From Gammaproteobacteria bacterium (lineage in GTDB: Bacteria; Pseudomonadota; Gammaproteobacteria; Pseudomonadales; Azotimanducaceae), in the NCBI GenBank assembly GCA_026708185.1, contig JAPOVK010000027.1, positions 1 through 64,000 on the forward strand: DNA of 64,000 nt. Direction: 5' to 3'. Made by a program: the position numbers and the translations under genes. Below the pieces are notes generated by a model. It searched no databases. It was not told the DNA's origin and worked only from the letters and a program-made list of their open reading frames with translations. How positions within the stretch are numbered: position 1 is the first letter of the stretch; each line of letters opens with the position of its first letter. Shown in pieces: positions 42,435 to 50,781 of the stretch.

Positions 42435-43331
42435 TCAGGCGGGTGCTAGCCAAACGCACGTGGGGCATTCGGGATCAGCAAGCGAGGCATCCGCGGCGCA
42501 CTGGTACTGCGGCGTGTCGAAGCGTTCTTGCCGGCTGTCGCTGCGCATGACGCCGTCCTTCCAAGTGTCGTCCGCCGCCCAGCGGTAGTCGAGTTCCGTC
42601 ACCGTCCCAGGCACCGTGGCGTCGCGCACGAGATCGAGCGCGTGGCGGACGACATCCCGCTGCATGGCCTTGTCGAACGCCCGACCGGCGGTGCGCCCCA
42701 ACGGGAAGTCGAGGAAGACTGCGCGAGGCGCGCCAGCGGACCGGGTGATCGAGAGCGCGCTCGACAGGCTGACCGACGGAATCCCGCGCGCCTCGACCTC
42801 CCTTCCAATCAGTCCCACGGACTGGTGGCAGACCGGTCAGACAGGCACCATGAGGGCGACGTCGACGGCGTCCGCGACAAGGCGGTCGGCGAGGGCCGGG
42901 GCCAGCACGTCGCGCACCTTGCTGGCCGAGTAGATGCCGCCCATGAACGTATAGGCGTTCGCCCCCACCTCGCCGATGACGCCTTCGGCCGCCAGGCCGC
43001 GAAGGGTCTCAAGGGGAAACACCACGTTCGGATCCTGGCGCGCGTCGGCCTGGTCGTAGGCGAAGTGTGTCGTGCGCAGGTCCTCGACCGGGGTGTCGCG
43101 GGCGATCTCCCGATAGCTGTAGTCGTCTCGGTGATGAAAGGCAATCTGGCCCACGGCGTAGATTCCGCCGGACGCGATCAGACCGATCCGCCACTCGCTC
43201 CGTGGCTTGCTCGTGCGGGCAAGAGCCGCGAGGGGCTCGTTGGCGACCCAGCGGTACGGCGGGTAGCCGAGGGACGAGTACACGGCACGGGTGCGCGCGA
43301 TGTAGTCGACGGGCGGTTGGCGTTCGGTCAT
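42435..43331 (-). CDS. Glycine/sarcosine/betaine reductase selenoprotein B (GrdB/PrdB)-like selenoprotein with in-frame UGA(Sec)
   Basis: Same frame (both ORF ends divisible by 3) on both sides of TGA 42837-42839; translation ...VDVALMVPV-U-PVCHQSVGLIGREVEARGIPSVSLSSALSITRS...; start overlaps the PCD gene stop. Confidence 0.85.
42810..42824 (-). promoter_or_regulatory. Candidate bacterial SECIS hairpin CAGTCC-GTG-GGACTG
   Basis: Perfect 6-bp stem; 3-nt loop beginning with G, 18 nt after the in-frame UGA. Confidence 0.65.
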
Positions 43332-43681
43332 GCGACCGCCGCCGCAGACGTGCGCGCCGCCATGATGAAGTCGTTGCGGTGCAGGCCACCGATGGTGTGC
43401 GTCCACCAGCGAACCCGCGCCCGGCCCCACTCGACGACGAGTTCCGGGTGATGGTCCGCCGCATCCGCCAGATCGCCCACCCGGTTGGCGAACTCGAGGG
43501 CGGCGCGGAACGTGTCGAACGTGAACGTGGCCGTCAGCACGTCCATGCCGCCGGCCTCGACGACCTCCCACCCCGGCAACGCGCCAAGCAGGTCGGCCGC
43601 TTCGGCTGCCGATATCCGCGGACTGCCCGGGCGGCACGCCTGGCAGGCCTCCGCCGCCAACGACTCCGTCGTTGCACTCAT
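43328..43681 (-). CDS. 4a-hydroxytetrahydrobiopterin dehydratase (pterin carbinolamine dehydratase)
   Basis: FTFDTFRAALEFANRVGDLADAADHHPELVVEWGRARVRWWTHTIGGLHRND. Confidence 0.93.
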   Translation of the reverse strand: MSATTESLAAEACQACRPGSPRISAAEAADLLGALPGWEVVEAGGMDVLTATFTFDTFRAALEFANRVGDLADAADHHPELVVEWGRARVRWWTHTIGGLHRNDFIMAARTSAAAVA

Positions 43682-45417
43682 CGTGGTACCCGAATCCGTC
43701 GCACCATCGCCTTGACCTCCTCCGGCGGCTCGCGGGTCAATGCGCTCACCGAGAACGCTACCGCAAAGTTGATCAGCATGCCGATGCCGCCGATCCCTTC
43801 GGGCGAGATGCCGAACAGCCAGTTCTCGGCCACGTCCGCCGCGAACGGTTCGACCACCACACCCTTGAAATAGATGATATAGCCCACCGTGAACAAGAGC
43901 CCGGCGAGCATGCCGGCGACGGCACCCGGCTTGTTGACGCGCACCGAGAAGATACCGAGCAGGATCGCCGGGAACAGCGACGCCGCGGCGAGACCGAAAG
44001 CCAGCGCCACGACCTGCGCGACGAAACCCGGCGGATTGAAGCCGAGGTAGCCGGCCAGCAGGATGGCGACGGCCGCGCTGATGCGCCCCGCCATCAGTTC
44101 CCTGCGCTCCGAGATGCTTCGCCAGAAGACGCCCTTGCATAGGTCGTGCGAGACGGCCGCGGAGATGACCAGCAGCAGGCCGGCGGCGGTGGACAGGGCC
44201 GCCGCGATGCCCCCCGCCGCCACCAACGCCACGACCCAGTCCGGCAGGCCTGCGATCTCCGGATTGGCGAGCACGATGATGTCGCGGTCCACCGTCAGTT
44301 CGTTGCCCTCCCAGCCGAAGCTCTCGGCTTGGTTCGCGAAATCGGCGTTGGCGTCGTTGTAGTACTGGATGCGACCGTCGCCGTTCTTGTCCTCGACGGT
44401 CAGCAGCCCCGTCTCCTCCCACGTCCTGAACCACTCCGGGCGTTCCTCGTAGGGCAGGTTGCCGGTCTCCTCCCCCACCGGTCCCGTCTGGATCGTGGTC
44501 GTCAGGTTGAGCCGCGCCAGCGCGCCGACCGCCGGCGCCGTGGTGTACAGGATGGCGATGAAGAGCAGCGCCCAGCCCGCCGACGCCCGTGCGTCGCGGA
44601 CCTTAGGCACCGTGAAGAAACGGACGATGACGTGCGGCAGACCCGCCGTCCCGACCATCAGCGCCAAGGTGATGAAAAAGACGTCGATGCGGCTCTTGGT
44701 GCCCGACGTGTAGGCGGCAAAGCCGAGGTCCGTAACGATGGCGTCGAGCTTCGCGAGCAGGTAGCCGCCCCCGGCGACTTCGCTGCCGAAGGCGACCTGC
44801 GGCACCATGACGCCCGTTACCTGCAGGGAGATGAACACGGCCGGGACCGTGTAGGCGAAGATCAGCACGCAGTACTGCGCGACCTGGGTGTAGGTGATCC
44901 CCTTCATACCCCCGAGCACCGCGTAGAGAAAGACGACGCCCATGCCGACCAGCAGTCCATAGCCGATGTCGATGTTGAGGAAGCGCGAGAACACGATCCC
45001 GACGCCGCGCATCTGGCCGGCGACATAGGTGAACGAGATCACGATCAGGCAGATGACGGCGACCACCCGCGCCACATCCGAGTAGTAGCGTTCGCCGATG
45101 AACTCGGGCACGGTGAACTTGCCGAAACGGCGCAGGTACGGGGCAAGCAGGAGCGCGAGGAGGACGTATCCGCCCGTCCAGCCCATCAGGTAGACCGAGC
45201 CGTCGTAGCCGAGGAAGGCGATCAGCCCCGCCATGGAGATGAACGACGCCGCCGACATCCAGTCCGCCGCCGTCGCCATGCCGTTGGCGACCGGGTGGAC
45301 GTGCTTGCCGGCGACGTAGAAGTCGCCTGTACTGCGCGCCTTCGACGCGAAAGCGATGCCGATGTAGAGGGCGAACGAGGCGCCGACGACCAGGTAGGTC
45401 AGGACCGTCAGGCTCAT
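43678..45417 (-). CDS. Sodium:solute symporter family protein (large subunit)
   Basis: SSS topology; FYVAGKHVHPVANGMATAADWMSAASFISMAGLIAFLGYDG. Confidence 0.92.
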   Translation of the reverse strand: MSLTVLTYLVVGASFALYIGIAFASKARSTGDFYVAGKHVHPVANGMATAADWMSAASFISMAGLIAFLGYDGSVYLMGWTGGYVLLALLLAPYLRRFGKFTVPEFIGERYYSDVARVVAVICLIVISFTYVAGQMRGVGIVFSRFLNIDIGYGLLVGMGVVFLYAVLGGMKGITYTQVAQYCVLIFAYTVPAVFISLQVTGVMVPQVAFGSEVAGGGYLLAKLDAIVTDLGFAAYTSGTKSRIDVFFITLALMVGTAGLPHVIVRFFTVPKVRDARASAGWALLFIAILYTTAPAVGALARLNLTTTIQTGPVGEETGNLPYEERPEWFRTWEETGLLTVEDKNGDGRIQYYNDANADFANQAESFGWEGNELTVDRDIIVLANPEIAGLPDWVVALVAAGGIAAALSTAAGLLLVISAAVSHDLCKGVFWRSISERRELMAGRISAAVAILLAGYLGFNPPGFVAQVVALAFGLAAASLFPAILLGIFSVRVNKPGAVAGMLAGLLFTVGYIIYFKGVVVEPFAADVAENWLFGISPEGIGGIGMLINFAVAFSVSALTREPPEEVKAMVRRIRVPR

Positions 45418-45704
45418 CCTGGATCACCAGGTTCCGAGCCCTGTGTTTCGTCTGCGTCGGACTCCGCCACGTCGTGCCTACGATCGATCCTCGCCATGCC
45501 CAGCACGTAGGCCACGATGACCAGCAGGAAGACGATGATGCTGCCCTGCTGGGCGAACCAGAAGCCGAGCTCGAAGCCGCCGATGGAGAACTGATTGAGG
45601 AAGTCCACGAATAGGATGCCGCAACCGAACGAGACGGCGAACCACACCACCAGGCAGATCGCGACCAAGCGCAGGTTGTCGCCCCAGTGGCTCGATTTCT
45701 TCAT
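45414..45704 (-). CDS. DUF4212 sodium/substrate symporter small subunit
   Basis: 96 aa, two TM helices, overlaps the SSS gene start. Confidence 0.88.
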   Translation of the reverse strand: MKKSSHWGDNLRLVAICLVVWFAVSFGCGILFVDFLNQFSIGGFELGFWFAQQGSIIVFLLVIVAYVLGMARIDRRHDVAESDADETQGSEPGDPG

Positions 45705-45906
45705 GGCGCCTCGGTTCGACGGCAGCAGGCGGCGGATTCTAACGCGATCCGGGCGACGGACCGCGCGCGCCTACAACGTAAACGACTGTCCATGCCCGTG
45801 TCCGCGAGCTTCCGCAATCGCGCTGCTACGCCCTGTAGCGTGCGACAATAGGCGTGCTCTCGGAAGCACGCTAACAACAACACGCCAAACCGATCGAGGA
45901 ACACAC

Positions 45907-48900
45907 ATGCTATTGGTCAATCGCGGTGCGCCGCTCTGGGGTGCGCTGGCACTCATCGTCGTGCCGGGCGGCATGCAAACCGCCCTGGCCCAGGGCCAGC
46001 AGGCCGTCGAAATCGAGGAGATCGTGGTCACGGGCACGCGGATCCGCGATCCCAACGTCATCAGTTCGTCCCAGATCACCACTGTCCAAGCCGAGGACAT
46101 CGCGGATCGCGGTATCACGCGCGTCGAGGACTACCTCAACGACCTGCCGCAGGTCTCGCCGGGCCAGGCCATCACCGCTTCGAACGGCTCGTCGGGCACG
46201 GCGACGGTGAATGTCCGCAATCTCGGCTGCGCGCGGACCCTGGTGCTGATCAACGGCCAGCGCCTGGCTCCAGGCACCACCGGTGGCGGCAACTGCGCGG
46301 ACCTCAACTCCATACCCACCTTGCTGCTCGAACGGGTGGAAGTGCTGACCGGCGGGGCATCGTCCGTCTACGGCTCGGATGCGGTGGCCGGCGTCGTCAA
46401 CTTCATCCTCGACGACGATTTCGAGGGCTTCCGGGCGAGCTACATGCACAGCCGCTACCAGCATACGAACGACAACGACGAGTTCCGAGACCTGGTGCGC
46501 TCCTACGACTACCAGGTGGCTGACGGGGACGTGACCACGGGCGAGACCGACAAGCTCGCGCTCGCCTTCGGTGGCCGCGTACTGGATGGGCGCGGCCATG
46601 TGACGGGCTTCATCGAAAAGACGGACACGTCGCCCATCCTGCAAGGCGACTACGACATCTCCGCCTGTGCGCTGACGCGCGGCAAGAGCGCCTGCGGCGG
46701 CTCCTCCACCATTCCACCGGGTCGCTGGGCCGACTTCGGCGGCTACTCTGCGCTGGGCTACGCCAACACGGTCGATCCGTCCGTCACCGGACTCGATCTC
46801 AAGGTCCTCGGAGACGAGTTCGTGCCCCGGGCCGGGCAGACCTTCAACTACAACCCGACCAACTTCTTCCAGCGCCCGGATGAGCGGCTGAACGTCGGCT
46901 TCTTCGGCGACTACCAAGTGACCGACACCATCGAGGCGTACGCGAGCGTACGATCGATGCGGTCCGAGTCCAATGCGCAGATCGCCTACTCCGGGACCTT
47001 CGGCAACATCACGTCGCTGCCTTGCTACAACCCCCTGCTCTCGAAGCAGCAGTACGACACCGTATGCGGCAACTGGGCCGGCATGGGCGGTGACCACGCG
47101 CCGGACTTCCAGAGCGCCGCGACGGCCCTGGCGTACCTCTCCACGCTCGCCCAGGCGGTCGGCGACGGCGACATCATCGGCTACCGGGCACCCCTGTACT
47201 CGCTCAAGCGCAATGTGGAAGGCGGACCACGCCAGAACATCACCACCTACGAGAACACGGTGTCGATCTACGGCGCGCGCGGCGACATCGGCGAGCGCTG
47301 GTCCTTCGATATCTCCTACCAGGCCTCGGACGTCGAGTACACCAGCGAGTACCGCAACGACCTGTCGGTGATGGCCATCAACCGCGCGATCGACGTAATC
47401 AGCGTCAACGGCACGCCGACGTGCGTTGCGGCCCTGAACGGCAGCGACCCGGCCTGCCTGCCGTATAACCTCTTCCAGGGCGGCCTGCCCGGCGACGGCG
47501 GAATCCAAGGCGTGATCGACGGCGGTCCGGAATTGCAGCGCTACATCGCCAACTCGACTTTCGTGCTCGGCACCGGCCGGCAGCGCATCTTGCAGGCGGT
47601 GGTGTCCGGTGAGACCGCCTTCGCCTTGCCTGGCGCGCCGAGCGGGATCTCGACCGCAATCGGCATCGAGACCAAGGACCTCAGCACCGACTTCCGTCCA
47701 GACCGGCCGAGCCGCACGGGCGACCGGTCCGGCTCCGGCGGCGCCACCTTGCCGCTCGCCGGCGGCTACGACGTCACGGAGTATTTCGTCGAACTCGGCA
47801 TTCCCGTGCGTGACAACCTGAGCCTGGATGCAGGCTATCGCTACGCGGACTACTCGACAGGCAATACCACGGACACCTTCAAGCTGGGGGCGTTCTGGCA
47901 GATCGCCAACTCGATCGCGTTGCGCGGCTCCTACCAGTCCGCCATCCGCCACGCGAGCCTATACGAGCTGTTCCGCGCGCAAGGCTTCAACCTCGTCGAC
48001 CTGGCGGACGACCCGTGTGGCCTTTCCATGAGCGCCAGCCGGGCGGCCTGTGCCAACACCGGGCTGCCCGACGCGCTGTACGGCACGGACCTGAAGTCGC
48101 CGGCGGACCAGTACAACATCCTCCAAGGCGGCCGCCCCGACGTGGAACCCGAGGAGGCGTCGTCGTTCACCGCCGGCCTGGTCGCGACGCCCACGTTCAT
48201 CGACGGCCTGACGGTGACCCTCGACTACTTCCAGATCAACGTGGAGAAGGGGATCGGCACCATTCCCGCGGCCACCGCCCTCGAGAAGTGCCTGGACACC
48301 GGCATCGCGACCTTCTGCGACCTGATCAACCGCAACCCGGTCAACGGGTCGCTGTGGCTTGCCGGCGGCTACATCTCGGCCCAGACGACCAACTTGAGCG
48401 AGGAGACGGTCGAAGGCCTCGACATCATCTTCGACTACACGTTCGGCACGCGATTCGGCTTCGTGACCGTGGAAGGCGTGACCACGAACCTGTGGACCGC
48501 GGACCTGATCGAACTGGTCGGCGAGGCGCCGCTCGGCTGCGCCGGCCACTGGGGCGCCTACTGCGGCAAGAATCCGCAACCGAAGTGGAGCGGGAACTAC
48601 AAGGCGACCCTGCAAGCCCCCCGCGACCTGCGGATATCGGTCGGGCTGCGCTACCTCGGCGAGACCGAGGACCTAGGCTCCAACGAGATCGACTTCGAGG
48701 CGGAGACGTACTGGGACCTGACCGCCGAGTGGCGGGCGACCGACCACCTCCTGGCCACCGCGGGGGTAAGCAACCTGTTCGACACCGACCCGCAGGTCAG
48801 CTCCGACGCAGGCACCGCGCCGGGGAACGGCAACACGTTCCCGGCCTTCTTCGACGCCCTGGGGCGCTACATGTTCGTCAACGTCGGGGTGAGCTTCTGA
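45907..48900 (+). CDS. TonB-dependent receptor
   Basis: EEIVVTGTRIRDPNVISSSQITTV, plug LLERVEVLTGGASSVYGSDAVAGVVNFIL, C-terminal MFVNVGVSF. Confidence 0.95.
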   Translation: MLLVNRGAPLWGALALIVVPGGMQTALAQGQQAVEIEEIVVTGTRIRDPNVISSSQITTVQAEDIADRGITRVEDYLNDLPQVSPGQAITASNGSSGTATVNVRNLGCARTLVLINGQRLAPGTTGGGNCADLNSIPTLLLERVEVLTGGASSVYGSDAVAGVVNFILDDDFEGFRASYMHSRYQHTNDNDEFRDLVRSYDYQVADGDVTTGETDKLALAFGGRVLDGRGHVTGFIEKTDTSPILQGDYDISACALTRGKSACGGSSTIPPGRWADFGGYSALGYANTVDPSVTGLDLKVLGDEFVPRAGQTFNYNPTNFFQRPDERLNVGFFGDYQVTDTIEAYASVRSMRSESNAQIAYSGTFGNITSLPCYNPLLSKQQYDTVCGNWAGMGGDHAPDFQSAATALAYLSTLAQAVGDGDIIGYRAPLYSLKRNVEGGPRQNITTYENTVSIYGARGDIGERWSFDISYQASDVEYTSEYRNDLSVMAINRAIDVISVNGTPTCVAALNGSDPACLPYNLFQGGLPGDGGIQGVIDGGPELQRYIANSTFVLGTGRQRILQAVVSGETAFALPGAPSGISTAIGIETKDLSTDFRPDRPSRTGDRSGSGGATLPLAGGYDVTEYFVELGIPVRDNLSLDAGYRYADYSTGNTTDTFKLGAFWQIANSIALRGSYQSAIRHASLYELFRAQGFNLVDLADDPCGLSMSASRAACANTGLPDALYGTDLKSPADQYNILQGGRPDVEPEEASSFTAGLVATPTFIDGLTVTLDYFQINVEKGIGTIPAATALEKCLDTGIATFCDLINRNPVNGSLWLAGGYISAQTTNLSEETVEGLDIIFDYTFGTRFGFVTVEGVTTNLWTADLIELVGEAPLGCAGHWGAYCGKNPQPKWSGNYKATLQAPRDLRISVGLRYLGETEDLGSNEIDFEAETYWDLTAEWRATDHLLATAGVSNLFDTDPQVSSDAGTAPGNGNTFPAFFDALGRYMFVNVGVSF

Positions 48901-48909
48901 CGTTCGGTG

Positions 48910-48930
48910 GTAGGCGGGCCTCCCGGCCGG
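48910..48930. repeat. Hairpin repeat element copy C (partial)
   Basis: GTAGGCGGGCCTCCCGGCCGG shares the GCGGGCCTCCCGGCC core with copies A and B. Confidence 0.7.
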
Positions 48931-49062
48931 CACACACCGATCTCCCACACTTTCCGCGGTGATTCGCCGCGTAGGGGCATGGCGGCATCACCGTACTCGA
49001 CCTCGCCAGCGACATCGTGTTAGGTTCCTACGCTCGGGAAATCAAGACTGGGGAGTCAAACT

Positions 49063-50724
49063 ATGCGCCAACCGTTACGTTCGCCTGGCCACCGTCGCCT
49101 GGCCACCGTCACCTCGATAGTCATCGCCGCGTTCAGCGGCACCGCTGCGTGGGCCGGAACCGATCCGTACTTCAACCCGCTGACCCAATCCACCGCGGTC
49201 GCGTCCCCCAACCACGTCAACGAGCTCAACTCACCGTGGCAGATTCCGCCGGGCCTTTCGCAGCGGAACCTGATGAGCCTCAAAGAGGTGGAGGCCGACG
49301 CCACGCAGTCCGTGCAGCGCGTCCCATTCGGCGGCATCTCATCGATGTTCGACATGCTTGCCTACGACCCGTCAGGCCGTTACATCTTCATTCCGCACGA
49401 GACGCCGTTCGGTGCCGGCCTGTCCCGGTACGACACGGTCGAAGACCGCACCGAATTGCTGTTTGCCGGAGACTCCACGGCGTCCGACTTCGGCGCGTGT
49501 TGGGGCCAGGCGTGCCCGGCTTGGGCAGCGGACTTCGCGGCCTTCGACCCGGCACGCTGGACACCCAACGGCACCGTCCTCCTCGGAGAGGAGTGGTCCG
49601 GGCTCGGGCGGATAGTCGAGATCCTGGATCCCCTCGGCGATGCGCCCGAAGACCCCATCGTCAGCTCCTTGGTGGAGGGAGAGGACTACCGAATCCTCGA
49701 CTCGATCGCCAAGGTGGCCCACGAGGGCATCAACTTCAGCCGCCGCTTCCCCGACCGGCTCATCTACTACATCGACGAGTGGAACTCCGGTTCGATCTAC
49801 GCGCTGTTGCTCAAGACGCCGGGAGACTACACCGGAGGCGGACAGACCTTCGTGCTGTCGGTGGACGCCTTCATGGAAACCGGCGGCGATCCCACGGCCT
49901 ATTGGAACGAAGGGGTGAACAAGAACGCACAACGCTTCGGCTGGGCCACGTGGGTTCCAATCACCGATGCCGACGGCAAGCCGCTGCCCGGCGTCCGCGA
50001 TCCCTTTATGGACGGACCGACCGTGGATCCGAGGACGCGCTCCGATGTGCGCGGCGGACGTGCGGCGGCGGACGACGTGGGTGGCACACCTTACGGCCGG
50101 CCCGAGGATATGGAGGTTGGCATGCTGGCTAATCGCAACGAAGTGCTCTACGTAGCCATAACCTCGGAACATTCCGTGATCTCCATCGAGATGCTGGGCA
50201 GTCGCAAAGCGATCGTGCGCGAGTTCGCGACGGCCGAGTCGGCCAAGAACGTCGGCTTCGCTGCGACCACCGGCACCCTGAACTCACCCGACAACCTAGC
50301 CCAGGATGCACTCGGCAATATCTACATCATCGAAGACTCCCCCAACTCGGGTGACGTCGGCGGCGACATCTGGTTCGCCCGAGACGCTGACGGCAGCGGC
50401 GTCGCCGAATCGCTCGACCACTTCATGAGCATCCAGGTCAACGGCTCCGAGCACACGGGCATGATCTTCCACCCGTTAAATCCCGAGAAGTTCGTGGTCG
50501 CCGTGCAGCACCCGAGCAGCACCGACCTCGAGGAAGTCCCGGATGGCATGGGCGATGCGGTCTGGGAGTTCGACGTGAGTAGTGTCGTACCGCCACCGTG
50601 CGGCGATGGTGGCAGCCGCTACACGAACTGCACGCCCCGGGTCGGCAACCCGTTCGCGTCGGATCTACGCGCCGCCGCCGAGCGCGGCATTGGAATCGGT
50701 GCGCCGCTGAACGCCGTTTGGTAG
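49063..50724 (+). CDS. PhoX-like/DUF839 secreted protein
   Basis: Signal peptide; TPNGTVLLGEEWSGLGRIVEI, LIYYIDEWNSGSIYALL, GRPEDMEVG, SPDNLAQDALGNIYIIEDSPN. Confidence 0.72.
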   Translation: MRQPLRSPGHRRLATVTSIVIAAFSGTAAWAGTDPYFNPLTQSTAVASPNHVNELNSPWQIPPGLSQRNLMSLKEVEADATQSVQRVPFGGISSMFDMLAYDPSGRYIFIPHETPFGAGLSRYDTVEDRTELLFAGDSTASDFGACWGQACPAWAADFAAFDPARWTPNGTVLLGEEWSGLGRIVEILDPLGDAPEDPIVSSLVEGEDYRILDSIAKVAHEGINFSRRFPDRLIYYIDEWNSGSIYALLLKTPGDYTGGGQTFVLSVDAFMETGGDPTAYWNEGVNKNAQRFGWATWVPITDADGKPLPGVRDPFMDGPTVDPRTRSDVRGGRAAADDVGGTPYGRPEDMEVGMLANRNEVLYVAITSEHSVISIEMLGSRKAIVREFATAESAKNVGFAATTGTLNSPDNLAQDALGNIYIIEDSPNSGDVGGDIWFARDADGSGVAESLDHFMSIQVNGSEHTGMIFHPLNPEKFVVAVQHPSSTDLEEVPDGMGDAVWEFDVSSVVPPPCGDGGSRYTNCTPRVGNPFASDLRAAAERGIGIGAPLNAVW

Positions 50725-50735
50725 CGCCACCGCAC

Positions 50736-50774
50736 AAAGACCCGGGCCGACGACCATAGTCGGCCCGGGTCTTT
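50736..50774 (+). terminator. Strong hairpin, probable transcription terminator
   Basis: Perfect 16-bp inverted repeat AAAGACCCGGGCCGAC-gaccata-GTCGGCCCGGGTCTTT just after the stop at 50724; U residues lie in the stem. Confidence 0.75.
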
Positions 50775-50781
50775 ACCACCC

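Noticed and set aside
42435-42818. Reading the split GrdB-like gene as a simple pseudogene or two genes
   Set aside because: The frame is identical on both sides, the stop is UGA in a UxxC context, and a SECIS-like hairpin follows; Sec recoding explains this better, pending sel gene checks
45910-47952. 680-aa minus ORF
   Set aside because: Antisense shadow of the TonB-dependent receptor
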